64,000 nt of DNA, taken from positions 19,743 through 83,742 of the forward strand of contig NZ_JABUZA010000014.1 of assembly GCF_014897985.1 (NCBI RefSeq), in the 5' to 3' direction. Position numbers and translations under genes: made by a program. Of this stretch, positions 1-8,865 are shown piece after piece. The stretch's first letter is position 1, and each line of letters starts with the position of its first letter. The notes below the pieces were generated by a model. It had not been told where the DNA came from and searched no databases. It saw only the letters and a list, made by a program, of their open reading frames with translations. This stretch comes from Halomonas colorata (GTDB lineage Bacteria; Pseudomonadota; Gammaproteobacteria; Pseudomonadales; Halomonadaceae).

Positions 1-57
1 ACGCCTATTAACGAAAATGAAAACGCCCATAGCGCCGTTACACTAATTAGATAGCCC

Positions 58-132
58 ACTGGTAAACCTCGTTTATTAAAATGGTTTACGCAGATTATAC
101 GGACTTATCGCGGCCTGCCAACTGGTAAACCT
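58..132. repeat. Short direct repeat at window edge
   Basis: The 12-mer ACTGGTAAACCT occurs at 58-69 and again at 121-132, 63 bp apart. Extending four bases to the left gives 16-mers with one mismatch. The region downstream of the first minus-strand gene is AT-rich and shows no ORF. Function unknown; it could be the remains of a small duplication. Confidence 0.35.
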
Positions 133-158
133 GCATAAATGTCCTAGTTAACGACGCT

Positions 159-752
159 CTATACACGCTTGAGCCACCATAGCGCATAAATTACGCCAGG
201 CAGCCAGCCAACTAGGGTGAGCACCACGCCGATAACAATACGCGTAGCGCCGGCACCGGTTAACGCCAATGCTAACGGCGGTAATAAAACAGCCAGCGCC
301 ATATAGGCAGCTTTTAGCGCTTTAGGCTCGGAGACGGGGGAGTCCGCGCCAGTTTTTTCCGATTTAGCCTTATCAGAAGTAGCCTCTTCAGCCTTAGCTT
401 CCAATTGAGCGCCGGCTGGCTTGGCATGAGATGGCAACGGCTTGGATTGGGGTGAAGATTCCGGCGGCGTAAAATGCTCCACTGCTGGCTGAGCACGCTG
501 AGTTTCGGATTGTTCACGGGCTTCTTTGCGGTGGGCCTGCTTATCGATTTTTTGCTCTAATTCAGTGGCACCCTGAGCGAGATCATCGTGGTAGCGCTCC
601 CAATCTTCCCAGTCGTGCGGGGTGCCGGATTTGGGTCGCTGCTGCCCTGCCCCACGGGCACGTTCCCAGGATTTTTCCTCAAGGGTATTCGGACGGTCGG
701 GTTCGCGTTCAACGCCCACACCTTTGCGATTAAGATACTCACGTGCATCCAT
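159..752 (-). CDS. YqaE/Pmp3-family membrane protein with long hydrophilic N-terminal extension
   Basis: The 197-residue product has two parts. Residues 1-145 are highly charged, rich in Glu, Lys, Ala and Gln, and look disordered. Residues about 146-197 form two hydrophobic segments joined by a short turn, with the pattern LLPPLALAL then LTLVGWLPGVIYALWW, which matches the small YqaE/Pmp3 (UPF0057) stress-related membrane proteins. Free-standing family members are only about 50-60 residues, so the N-terminal extension is the unusual part. An AAGGAG ribosome site lies seven bases before the ATG. The family is linked to salt and cold stress and membrane potential in yeast and plants; the role here is inferred only from the family. 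The gene is monocistronic and divergent from the CBS-domain gene. Confidence 0.75.
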   Translation of the reverse strand: MDAREYLNRKGVGVEREPDRPNTLEEKSWERARGAGQQRPKSGTPHDWEDWERYHDDLAQGATELEQKIDKQAHRKEAREQSETQRAQPAVEHFTPPESSPQSKPLPSHAKPAGAQLEAKAEEATSDKAKSEKTGADSPVSEPKALKAAYMALAVLLPPLALALTGAGATRIVIGVVLTLVGWLPGVIYALWWLKRV

Positions 753-986
753 TTGAAGCTCCTTACGTTAGCGATACGCAAAGCGTTGAATGTAATTAGT
801 GCCAATTCACACCAAGCATGGCTCTAAATCATCTACATTGGTAAGAGCGTTTGAGCTGTAAAATGTTTAAGCCGTGACTACGCATTATCGAATAACCTAG
901 CTCGCGTTGCACTTAGCTATCACGCGTTAAGACCTCGTTGCACACAGGTGTGATTCATATACGAAGGTGTGCATAAGGAGTGACCG

Positions 987-1394
987 ATGAACCAGCAAGC
1001 CCCGCATACCGTTCGCGATATTATGTCCCGAGACTGTTACCGCGTCTCGCCCTCCACATCCATTACCAACTTGGCCCAAGGTTTAGCGCTTCATCGCCTG
1101 CCGGGTGCCCCCGTTGTTGATGCATCAGACCGACTAGTTGGTTTTATTTCTGAACAGGATGTATTGGGTCACGTACTTGATTGCCTTTATCATGACCACG
1201 AGACACCAATGGTCGGCGAGCTGATGCGCCAGGAGGTGCTGACGACCACTCCCAATAAAAGCATTACCGACCTTGCCCAGGAAATGCTCGGCAAAAAACC
1301 TAAAGTTTACCCGGTCGTTGAGCAGTTGCGCTTGGTGGGTATCGTTACCCGGCGTGATATTCTGATTGCGCTTCTTAAAATTCGCTGCCATTAA
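987..1394 (+). CDS. CBS-domain pair protein
   Basis: This 135-residue protein consists of two tandem CBS motifs, residues about 9-65 and 76-133. Typical signatures are visible: TVRDIMSRDCYRVSP opening the first repeat, LVGFISEQDVL closing it, and LVGIVTRRDIL closing the second. CBS pairs (Bateman modules) bind adenine nucleotides such as AMP, ATP or SAM and usually regulate other proteins. No catalytic domain is attached, so this is a stand-alone sensor of unknown partner. The ATG follows ATAAGGAGTGACCG, a strong ribosome site. The start is 234 bp from the divergent YqaE-type gene, leaving room for two promoters. Confidence 0.85.
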   Translation: MNQQAPHTVRDIMSRDCYRVSPSTSITNLAQGLALHRLPGAPVVDASDRLVGFISEQDVLGHVLDCLYHDHETPMVGELMRQEVLTTTPNKSITDLAQEMLGKKPKVYPVVEQLRLVGIVTRRDILIALLKIRCH

Positions 1395-1427
1395 GCGCTG
1401 ATAGCAAGCTAACCACTGAACAACGGT

Positions 1428-1457
1428 CAAAAAAAACCGCTGCTTTAAAAGCAGCGG
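1428..1457 (-). terminator. Hairpin with flanking A-tract
   Basis: CCGCTGCTTT (1437-1446) pairs with AAAGCAGCGG (1448-1457) across a one-base centre, preceded on the plus strand by eight or nine A residues. Read on the minus strand this is a GC-rich stem followed by a T-run, a classical intrinsic terminator. On the plus strand, where the upstream CBS gene is read, no T-run follows the stem. No minus-strand gene upstream of it is evident for several kilobases, so its use is unclear. Confidence 0.5.
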
Positions 1458-1640
1458 AAGCAAGGGATCGAAAACAATAGCTAGGACAACACTATTAGCG
1501 ACTGCTATCGCTACGTTGTCTGTACTAACTCAGACACTCTCTAATGAAAAAGTTCGCTACTCCGTAAAATTTTCGTCTCCAAAGGGGTGCACGCGTATAC
1601 TAAAGCTTACATATACGCATAAGTGGTTAGGAGTGAATAC

Positions 1641-2000
1641 ATGGCACTTTACCTACTGGTGCTTGGGGTTTGCCTGTTGGTGATGGGTGCCGTTTTACTG
1701 GTATTAATGACGGCGGGTACCCCCAGGTATCGCACCGAACCAAAAGATTTGCTGGCCCTTTTTGACAAGGCGTTAGTTAGCCAGGTGAGCGAAACCGAGT
1801 GGAATGCGATTATCGGCTACCCGATACGCCATAATGAGTATCTGGATGGGGTTCGCCGACGCGCTGCACACCTGATGGAGCTACATGGTCGACGCTGGCT
1901 GATCGCTCAGGGTAAACCGCTTTTAAATCATGAAGGGCAAGCAGAGCTGCAAGCATTACGCGACCATCTGGCGGCCCATACGGCGTTGCATCAGAAGTAG
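1641..2000 (+). CDS. Hypothetical single-pass membrane protein
   Basis: About 119 residues from an ATG at 1641, chosen because TAGGAG lies just upstream; a GTG 18 bases earlier is possible but has no ribosome site. Residues 1-25 are a hydrophobic helix that could be an uncleaved signal anchor. The rest is soluble and helix-rich, with several Arg and His residues. The following AraC gene starts 33 bp downstream, so co-transcription with it is possible. I do not recognise a family. Confidence 0.65.
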   Translation: MALYLLVLGVCLLVMGAVLLVLMTAGTPRYRTEPKDLLALFDKALVSQVSETEWNAIIGYPIRHNEYLDGVRRRAAHLMELHGRRWLIAQGKPLLNHEGQAELQALRDHLAAHTALHQK

Positions 2001-2032
2001 ATGCGGCTAAACGCGCCGAGGAGATAATAGCC

Positions 2033-2866
2033 ATGCCGAGTACCATCCGCAGAATCCCACTGGATAGCGCCACACATCATCACTCGCATGATTTTCACCA
2101 AATCGTGATAACCCTGTGTGGCTCATCGGAATTTGAGATTGAGGGGTTGGGTGGCCGCGTGAATGCTTTTTCAGGCTGCATTGTGCCGGCGAACCATGAG
2201 CACTACTACTCAGGCCAGGGCCACAACCGGCAGCTCATTCTGGATCTTCCAGAAGATGCACCAGCACTTACCGGCGAGCATCGCGAGCTGGTCGCCCTAT
2301 TTGATGCCCCGCGCTTTTTTGCCCTGGATAACCCATTACGCCATTATTTGGCATTTATGGAGAGCGAACTCGCCCAAGGATTTGACACATCCTATGCATC
2401 TTTTCAGCAGGACCGCTTGGCAGCCACCCTACTTGGCTCACTAAAAGCCCGGCTTGGCAACCCACCAACAGTATGTCAGCGGCGGATTGACCTTACCCAG
2501 ATTGATCGTTTTATCCACCGTCATCTTGCTGATGCGTTACGTGTGGCTGATTTAGCCAAGCTCGCCTGCCTGAGTGAGGCGCACTTTTCAGAACGTTTTC
2601 GGGGGCAAACCGGGCTTTCTCCATGGCAATACGTCAAGCGCCAGCGGCTGCACGCCGCCCGGCAGCTTATTTTGCAAAGTCGGCTACCCTTAACCGATAT
2701 TGCCATTCAAACCGGCTTTGCCAATCAAAGTGCGCTTTCTCATGCGTTCAGACATAGCTACGGCGTATCACCTCGCATGCTGCGCCAAGCGACATCAGAG
2801 CCACTATCTAAAGCGTCACCAACCAGAGCTAAAAATCCTCTGGCAGCACAAAAATCATTCCACTAA
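2033..2866 (+). CDS. AraC-family transcriptional regulator, probable PruR-like activator of putA
   Basis: The 277-residue protein has an N-terminal cupin-like sensor (His-rich strand HHHSHDFHQIVITL, residues about 15-28) and a C-terminal AraC double helix-turn-helix (residues about 152-255). The latter carries typical signatures: RVADLAKLACLSEAHFSERF, and LTDIAIQTGFANQSALSHAF. It ends 150 bp before the preferred putA start, in the same orientation. Established knowledge: in Pseudomonas aeruginosa the AraC-type PruR, encoded next to putA and putP, activates proline catabolism. The same order here and the lack of a DNA-binding domain in PutA make the same role likely, but this is inference. Ribosome site GAGGAG precedes the ATG. 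Confidence 0.85.
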   Translation: MPSTIRRIPLDSATHHHSHDFHQIVITLCGSSEFEIEGLGGRVNAFSGCIVPANHEHYYSGQGHNRQLILDLPEDAPALTGEHRELVALFDAPRFFALDNPLRHYLAFMESELAQGFDTSYASFQQDRLAATLLGSLKARLGNPPTVCQRRIDLTQIDRFIHRHLADALRVADLAKLACLSEAHFSERFRGQTGLSPWQYVKRQRLHAARQLILQSRLPLTDIAIQTGFANQSALSHAFRHSYGVSPRMLRQATSEPLSKASPTRAKNPLAAQKSFH

Positions 2867-3016
2867 AGTCTAAAAACCACAGCGCTTGCCACGGAATTGA
2901 CATGTTTTTCCGAGGAAACGACATACACCAAACTTGATAGCACTCTACATTCGACCGCTGCTTGGGCGAAAAGCCCTACCACCTATTTGTCTTTATTTAG
3001 ATTTTCGGGGGCCTCA

Positions 3017-6000
3017 ATGCTCAACGCTAAAAAAATGCGTGATTCTGCCACCTGGCAAACTGATCTTGATACGCTAATGGCCCAGGTGAGCGACCACTAT
3101 TTGGTGGACGAAGAAACCTACGTTGGCGAGCTTATCAAACTGCTGGATGCCGATCGCGAAGACTTTGCTCGCATTGAGGCCAATACGGCGGCGCTAATAC
3201 GCGATGTGCGTGAAATGGACACGGCCGTCGACACCATTGACGAGCTTTTACAGCAGTACAGCCTGGACACGCATGAAGGGTTGATGCTGATGTGTCTGGC
3301 CGAAGCCATGCTGCGCATCCCCGATAAGGCGACCGCCGACGCTCTGATTGAAGACAAGCTTGGTCCGGCCGACTGGCAGTCTTACGCAGGCAAAAGTGAG
3401 TCGTGGATGGTCAACGCTTCCACGTGGGGTCTTTTAATGACCGGCCGCGTTCTAAAGCTCGACCATCCGCGGGATGGCCAGCCAGCCACCTTTATTAACC
3501 GCATGGTTAATCGTATGGGCGAGCCTGTGATTCGTCGCGCGATGGTTGAAGCGATGAAAATCATGGGTAAGCAGTTCGTATTGGGGCGTGATATCAACGA
3601 AGCCCTGAAACGCTCCAAACCGCTTTTCAATAAAGGCTACACCTACTCTTACGACATGCTGGGTGAAGCCGCGCGTACGCGTGATGACGCGAAGCGTTAC
3701 TTTGATGATTATGCCCGCGCCATTGAGCAGGTGGGTAAAACGTCTAAAGCACTGGGCGAGAAAACGCCCGCCCCGTCTGTCTCGATCAAACTTTCTGCAC
3801 TTCATCCGCGCTATGAATTCGGCCGCCGTGAGCAGGTACTCGCAGAGCTTGTCGACACCGTTATCAAGCTGGTAACTAAAGCCCGCGAGCTGGATGTTGC
3901 CGTTACTATCGATGCCGAAGAAGTTGACCGCTTAGAGCTTTCGCTGGAAGTTTTCCGCGCGGTTTACTCAAGCGATTCGGTAAAAGGCTGGGGCCACTTT
4001 GGCCTGGTGGTTCAGGCGTACTCCAAGCGCGCCCTGCCGGTGCTTCACTACATTAACCGCTTGGCGGATGAGCAAGGCGATGAAATTCCGCTGCGCCTAG
4101 TGAAAGGCGCTTACTGGGATAGCGAAATCAAAGAGTCGCAGCAGCTGGGTGTCGATGGCTACCCGGTTTATACCCGTAAAGCATGTACCGATGTTGCTTA
4201 CCTGGCGTGTGCCCAGTTTCTGCTTTCAAACGATACCGTCGGGCGCATTTTCCCGCAGTTCGCCACGCATAACGCCCATACGGTCACCAACATTCTGGAA
4301 TTTGCCAACCACGACAGTCGGCCGTTTGAGTTCCAACGCCTGCACGGCATGGGTGAAGCGCTTTACGATGCGGCCCTGGAGCGCGCGCCCAAAGGCACGT
4401 ACTGTCGCATCTACGCCCCAGTAGGCGCACATAAAGATCTGCTGCCCTATCTGGTGCGCCGCCTGCTGGAAAACGGTGCTAACTCGTCGTTCGTCCACCA
4501 GCTGGTTGATCCAGAAGTGCCGGTGGAATGGCTTTGCCAGCACCCGATTGAGACCTTGCGTCAGCAGAAATCATTGACCAATACGCGGATTCCGTTACCC
4601 AAGGATATTTACGGACCCAAGCGGCGTAACTCGCGGGGCGTTAACCTAAATATCCGCAGCCACTTCTATCCGCTGATGGATAAGATGGCCGCCTTCATGG
4701 ATAAGCAGTACCTGGCCAAACCGCTATTGGCGTTCGATGTGGCAGACGATGCCGCCAATACCCACAGCGTGACCTGCCCGTTTGATCGTCGTCAAAGCGT
4801 AGGCAGCATTCAGTGGACGACAAAAGAGCAGGCAACCGAGGCACTGGATGCGGCCTGGAATGCCTTCCCACGCTGGGAAGCCACGCCGGTTGCTGAGCGC
4901 GCGGCCGTGCTGCGTCGCTTAGCCGACCTGATGGAAGACAACATGCCGGAGCTTATGACCCTTTGCTCACGCGAAGGCGGCAAGCTCTTAACGGATGGTG
5001 TGGACGAAATCAAAGAAGCCGTTGATTTCTGCCGCTACTACGCCATGCGCGCAGAAGAGTCTTTCGGCGAGCCCATTGAACTGCCGGGACCAACCGGCGA
5101 ATCCAACCGGCTGATCATGGGCGGTAAAGGTGTGTTTGCTGCGATAAGCCCCTGGAATTTCCCGGTGGCTATCTTCTGCGGTCAGATTGTTGCCGCTGCC
5201 GTTGCGGGCAATACCGTACTGGCCAAGCCTGCCGAGCAAACATCGATTGTCGCTCACCGTGTGATTAAGCTGCTTTACGAAGCAGGCCTGCCGCGCGATG
5301 TGGTTCAGCTACTGCCGGGCGATGGCCCGACCGTGGGCAGCGTGCTGACCTCCGACCCGCGAATCACCGGCGTAGTTTTTACCGGCGGCACCGACACGGC
5401 GCAGATCATCAACCGCGCCTTGGCTGCGCGTGAAAACGCACCGCTGCCCACGCTGATCGCTGAAACCGGCGGCATGAACGCCATGATCGTCGACTCTACC
5501 GCCCTGCCCGAACAGGTCGTGGTCGATGTTATTCAGTCTGCGTTCCAAAGCGCTGGCCAGCGCTGCTCGGCGTTGCGAGTTCTTTACCTGCAAGACGATG
5601 TTGCCGACCGCGTCATCACAATTCTTAAAGGCGCTATGAACGAGCTGCGCATCGGTGATCCGCGCGATTTGGGTACCGACGTTGGCCCAGTGATTGACGA
5701 AGAAGCCCGCAAAGGCCTGCTTGAGCATATCGAAAAGCTTAAAGGCGAAAACCGCTTAGTCGCTGAAACACCGATGGCTGCCGAGCATACTCAGAACGGT
5801 ACATTCGTGGCGCCCGTAGCCTTTACCATCGACAGTATCAATTCGTTGACCCGAGAGCAGTTTGGTCCTGTGCTGCACATTGTGCGCTACAAGGCCAGCG
5901 AGCTTGACCGGGCAATCAATGATATCAATGGCCGTGGCTACGGCCTGACTTTTGGGGTGCATAGCCGCAATGAGTCCTTTGCCGCTGAAATTGCGCAGAA

Positions 6001-6208
6001 AATTCGTGCGGGCAATGTATACATTAATCGTAATATCATTGGGGCCGTGGTGGGCGTCCAACCCTTTGGTGGTCAAGGACTTTCAGGCACAGGCCCTAAA
6101 GCGGGCGGGCCGAATTACCTGCAGCGCTTTATCACTGAAAAAACGGTTACCAATAACACCGCCGCTTTAGGTGGTAACGCGTCTTTACTGGCGCTAGGCG
6201 ATGAGTAA
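3017..6208 (+). CDS. putA: Bifunctional proline dehydrogenase / L-glutamate gamma-semialdehyde dehydrogenase
   Basis: PutA oxidises proline to glutamate in two steps, an FAD-dependent proline dehydrogenase feeding the quinone pool and an NAD-dependent aldehyde dehydrogenase. The frame is open from a TTG at 2897, but the ATG at 3017 (MLNAKKM) fits better and gives 1063 residues. The PRODH barrel covers roughly residues 150-500, with the characteristic RLVKGAYWDSEIK near residue 360. The aldehyde dehydrogenase follows, with the Glu of AETGG near 816 and the catalytic Cys of SAGQRCSALR near 850. The N-terminal ribbon-helix-helix domain of E. coli PutA (1320 residues) is absent, so this form cannot be autoregulatory in that way. 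PutP lies 293 bp downstream. Confidence 0.97.
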   Translation: MLNAKKMRDSATWQTDLDTLMAQVSDHYLVDEETYVGELIKLLDADREDFARIEANTAALIRDVREMDTAVDTIDELLQQYSLDTHEGLMLMCLAEAMLRIPDKATADALIEDKLGPADWQSYAGKSESWMVNASTWGLLMTGRVLKLDHPRDGQPATFINRMVNRMGEPVIRRAMVEAMKIMGKQFVLGRDINEALKRSKPLFNKGYTYSYDMLGEAARTRDDAKRYFDDYARAIEQVGKTSKALGEKTPAPSVSIKLSALHPRYEFGRREQVLAELVDTVIKLVTKARELDVAVTIDAEEVDRLELSLEVFRAVYSSDSVKGWGHFGLVVQAYSKRALPVLHYINRLADEQGDEIPLRLVKGAYWDSEIKESQQLGVDGYPVYTRKACTDVAYLACAQFLLSNDTVGRIFPQFATHNAHTVTNILEFANHDSRPFEFQRLHGMGEALYDAALERAPKGTYCRIYAPVGAHKDLLPYLVRRLLENGANSSFVHQLVDPEVPVEWLCQHPIETLRQQKSLTNTRIPLPKDIYGPKRRNSRGVNLNIRSHFYPLMDKMAAFMDKQYLAKPLLAFDVADDAANTHSVTCPFDRRQSVGSIQWTTKEQATEALDAAWNAFPRWEATPVAERAAVLRRLADLMEDNMPELMTLCSREGGKLLTDGVDEIKEAVDFCRYYAMRAEESFGEPIELPGPTGESNRLIMGGKGVFAAISPWNFPVAIFCGQIVAAAVAGNTVLAKPAEQTSIVAHRVIKLLYEAGLPRDVVQLLPGDGPTVGSVLTSDPRITGVVFTGGTDTAQIINRALAARENAPLPTLIAETGGMNAMIVDSTALPEQVVVDVIQSAFQSAGQRCSALRVLYLQDDVADRVITILKGAMNELRIGDPRDLGTDVGPVIDEEARKGLLEHIEKLKGENRLVAETPMAAEHTQNGTFVAPVAFTIDSINSLTREQFGPVLHIVRYKASELDRAINDINGRGYGLTFGVHSRNESFAAEIAQKIRAGNVYINRNIIGAVVGVQPFGGQGLSGTGPKAGGPNYLQRFITEKTVTNNTAALGGNASLLALGDE

Positions 6209-6255
6209 ATAGCTCATCATAATAACGAACCTGAACTCCTCAAAAAGGATCTCTC

Positions 6256-6396
6256 ATGGTTGAAAATAATAGCGCAACGGCCTTTACGTCCCCCCTCTTG
6301 AGGAGGGGGACATTAGGCATAGGGAACGTTACACATAAACGCTCGAAACCTCTTTTTGACGACTCCTTCGAGGAACGCTCGAAGGTCGTAACGTGA
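6256..6396 (+). CDS. Possible 46-codon ORF in the putA-putP gap
   Basis: An ATG at 6256 preceded by AAAAAGGATCTCTC, a good ribosome site at normal spacing, opens a 46-codon frame ending at a TGA at 6394-6396. The peptide begins MVENNSATAF and contains many charged residues; no family is recognised. Both strong hairpins of this gap fall inside the frame, which argues that structure rather than protein sequence may be what matters. It could equally be the remnant of a gene, a leader ORF or chance. Confidence 0.25.
   Translation: MVENNSATAFTSPLLRRGTLGIGNVTHKRSKPLFDDSFEERSKVVT
6288..6385 (+). other. Two hairpins between putA and putP
   Basis: GTCCCCC (6288-6294) pairs with GGGGGAC (6305-6311), with partial inner pairing. 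Downstream, CCTTCGAG (6365-6372) pairs perfectly with CTCGAAGG (6378-6385) across a five-base loop. Neither is followed by a T-run, so these are not standard intrinsic terminators. Their place between putA and putP suggests RNA processing, attenuation or a dispersed repeat; none can be decided from one window. Confidence 0.5.
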
Positions 6397-6501
6397 ATAA
6401 GAGACAGGGTTAACAACAATAAGTCCGTGCGATTACCAAGCATTGCTCGGTAAGCGCACTCACCAGTCGGTGCTATCCGACTTGATAAACGGGAGAATTT
6501 C

Positions 6502-7992
6502 ATGGCTATTGGCGTTTGGATCAGCCTTTTTGCTTATTTTGCGCTTATGATCGGCATTGGCCTTTATGCCATGCGCACATCCACTTCGACCTCTGAAGAC
6601 TACGTGCTGGGCGGTCGAACCTTGAGCCCCAAAGTAGCGGCCCTGTCAGCGGGTGCATCAGACATGAGCGGCTGGCTGCTGCTGGGGTTGCCCGGTGCGA
6701 TGTTCGTGTCTGGTTTGGGCTCGGCCTGGATCGGTATTGGCCTATTCGTGGGCGCCTTCTTCAACTGGTTATTGGTCGCACCACGCCTGCGTGAGCAAAC
6801 CGTTCACTATGGTAATGCGATCACTATTCCAGCCTTTCTGGCCAATCGGTTTCCTACCCGGGCAATGTCGCTAAGAACGGTATCGGCCATCGTTATCGTT
6901 ATTTTCTTCGCAGTTTACACAGCGTCTGGCCTAGTGGCAGGCGGGAAGCTGTTCGAAAGCGCCTTTGCGGGGATTATCAACATTGGCGACATGAGCGACT
7001 ACGCTCTGGGCATTATCATCACTCTCGGCGTGGTGCTTATTTATACGGTAGTGGGCGGTTTCTTGGCCGTGAGCATGACGGACTTTGTGCAAGGCTGCAT
7101 CATGATGCTGGCACTGATCATCATGCCGGCAGTTGTGCTCTTTGGTGAAGGCGGCGGTGGTTTCACTCAAGCATCGCAGACGCTTAACGACGTCGATCCC
7201 ACGCTGCTGTCGTGGACAGAGGGCCTGACCTTCATCGGCTGGCTTTCTGCCGTTACCTGGGGCTTAGGTTATTTTGGCCAGCCGCATATCATCGTGCGTT
7301 TCATGGCCATTCGCCACCTGAAAGATGTGCCTACTGCACGTAATATTGGTATGGGCTGGATGGCGATTTCTCTGATTGGTGCGGTTTCGCTCGGCATCTT
7401 TGGTCGGGCTTACGCTATCCGCAACGGTATGGATATTCAGGATCCGGAAACGATCTTTATTATCCTGGCAGAGCTGCTGTTCCATCCGCTGATTACCGGC
7501 TTCCTGTATGCGGCCTTGCTTGCGGCAGTCATGAGTACCATTTCCAGCCAGCTGCTGGTGGCGTCGTCATCGCTAACCGAAGACTTCTACCGTCTCTTCC
7601 TGAACAAGCAGGCATCAGAAAAGCAGACCGTTACCGTGGGCCGGATTAGTGTGGTACTGGTAGGTTTGGTGGCAGCCTTTATTGCCTCCGACCCCGACTC
7701 TCAGGTGTTAGGCTTAGTCAGTAACGCCTGGGCAGGCTTTGGTGCAGCGTTCGGCCCCCTGATTATCTTATCGCTGATGTGGTCACGCACTAACGGCGCT
7801 GGCGCCATCGCAGGCATGATCGTCGGTGCTGTCACCGTGATGGTCTGGATCGCGCTGGGCTGGAATGGCGAATTCATGGGTGGCCCTGGCATCTACGAAA
7901 TCATTCCTGGCTTCATTGCTTCCTTCATTGCCATTCTGGTGGTGAGCAGCGCGACTGCCGATGCCGGTGAATATCAGCATATCGAACGATAG
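6502..7992 (+). CDS. putP: Sodium/proline symporter
   Basis: A 496-residue member of the solute:sodium symporter family, with about 13 hydrophobic helices. The N-terminal region shows the PutP pattern: DYVLGGRTLSP near residue 35, followed by ASDMSGWLLLGLPG, which in PutP contributes to the sodium and proline sites. The product imports proline with Na+ and feeds PutA upstream; in a halophile proline is both nutrient and compatible solute. The ribosome site CGGGAG precedes the ATG. The gene ends in a strong hairpin terminator at 8015-8039. Confidence 0.96.
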   Translation: MAIGVWISLFAYFALMIGIGLYAMRTSTSTSEDYVLGGRTLSPKVAALSAGASDMSGWLLLGLPGAMFVSGLGSAWIGIGLFVGAFFNWLLVAPRLREQTVHYGNAITIPAFLANRFPTRAMSLRTVSAIVIVIFFAVYTASGLVAGGKLFESAFAGIINIGDMSDYALGIIITLGVVLIYTVVGGFLAVSMTDFVQGCIMMLALIIMPAVVLFGEGGGGFTQASQTLNDVDPTLLSWTEGLTFIGWLSAVTWGLGYFGQPHIIVRFMAIRHLKDVPTARNIGMGWMAISLIGAVSLGIFGRAYAIRNGMDIQDPETIFIILAELLFHPLITGFLYAALLAAVMSTISSQLLVASSSLTEDFYRLFLNKQASEKQTVTVGRISVVLVGLVAAFIASDPDSQVLGLVSNAWAGFGAAFGPLIILSLMWSRTNGAGAIAGMIVGAVTVMVWIALGWNGEFMGGPGIYEIIPGFIASFIAILVVSSATADAGEYQHIER

Positions 7993-8014
7993 AAAGAGTC
8001 TGAAATGATCTTTG

Positions 8015-8039
8015 AAGGCCACCCCCGGGTGGCCTTTTT
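8015..8039 (+). terminator. Intrinsic terminator after putP
   Basis: Ten-base stem AAGGCCACCC (8015-8024) and GGGTGGCCTT (8027-8036) around a two-base centre, continuing into a run of T residues. This is a classical rho-independent terminator 22 bp after the putP stop. Confidence 0.92.
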
Positions 8040-8146
8040 CATGCGCTCATTGCCCTGGGTCAATAATGCCGCCGCACCATGACGATATCCTTTATTCATA
8101 AGTGACAGACACTTATCGAGTAACGTCAACAGCAAGGAGCAACGTC

Positions 8147-8773
8147 ATGCGCCATCTATCTTTCCCCGCACTGTTAACCATGGGGCTGGCCACGGCCACC
8201 CTGGCCGCCAGCAGCCAAGTATTTGCCTACGGTGCAGGCGACTTTTTTACCCGTGCAGGGGTCGCCAAAGTGGCCCCCAAAAGCCACAACGGAGAACTTG
8301 CCGATGGCGCCTTTGCGGTCAATGTACAGGATAAAACGGATTTCGCTTTTACCCTTGGTTACCGTTTCCACGACAAGCTAGGGGTTGAGCTTCTCGCCGC
8401 CCTCCCGTTTGAGCATGATATTGCTCTCAATGGGGATAATCTGGCATCAACCAAGCATCTTCCCCCGACCCTGACACTGCAGTATTACCCGCTCGGCGGT
8501 ACGCAATCCCGAGTGCAGCCCTATATTGGCGCAGGCATCAATTACACGCGTTTTTCAGATGAGTACGTGGCGATTGGTGAACTTAATTTGGAAAACTCCT
8601 GGGGGGCAGCAGGCCAAGTAGGTGTCGACCTACTGATCGACGACCACTGGGCGCTTAACGCGGCCGCCTGGTATCTGGATATCAATACTGATGCCACTAT
8701 TAACGGTACGGCTGCGGGCTCTGTGGACATTGATCCGGTTGTCGTGATGGGCGGGCTAAGCTATCGCTTTTAA
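8147..8773 (+). CDS. ompW: OmpW-family outer membrane beta-barrel protein
   Basis: The ATG at 8147 follows AAGGAG and gives 208 residues; an upstream in-frame GTG at 8102 has no ribosome site. Residues 1-27 form a Sec signal peptide ending near VFAYG. The mature part shows alternating strands, FTLGYRFHDKLGVELLAALPFEHDI, PPTLTLQYYPLGG, YIGAGINYTRF and WYLDINT, in the OmpW order, and ends in GGLSYRF with the C-terminal aromatic residue that BAM recognises. OmpW proteins form an eight-stranded barrel with a hydrophobic channel, linked to small hydrophobic molecules and to salt and oxidative stress. Single gene between the putP terminator and the convergent yqcC. Confidence 0.93.
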   Translation: MRHLSFPALLTMGLATATLAASSQVFAYGAGDFFTRAGVAKVAPKSHNGELADGAFAVNVQDKTDFAFTLGYRFHDKLGVELLAALPFEHDIALNGDNLASTKHLPPTLTLQYYPLGGTQSRVQPYIGAGINYTRFSDEYVAIGELNLENSWGAAGQVGVDLLIDDHWALNAAAWYLDINTDATINGTAAGSVDIDPVVVMGGLSYRF

Positions 8774-8865
8774 CGGATAGCACTAGGAAAAGTGCTTGGC
8801 GAACCAACACAGGGATGAATTTTTCCTACCGGGCCAGCCAGTGCGCAGGCCCGATGGGTTAACCG

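Noticed and set aside
2897..3016. TTG start of putA at 2897
   Set aside because: No clear ribosome site and no similarity to PutA; the ATG at 3017 fits known PutA length, though its own ribosome site is weak.
8830..8853. CGGGCC/GGCCCG inverted repeat between ompW and yqcC as terminator
   Set aside because: Only six pairs with a 12-base loop and no T-run on either strand.
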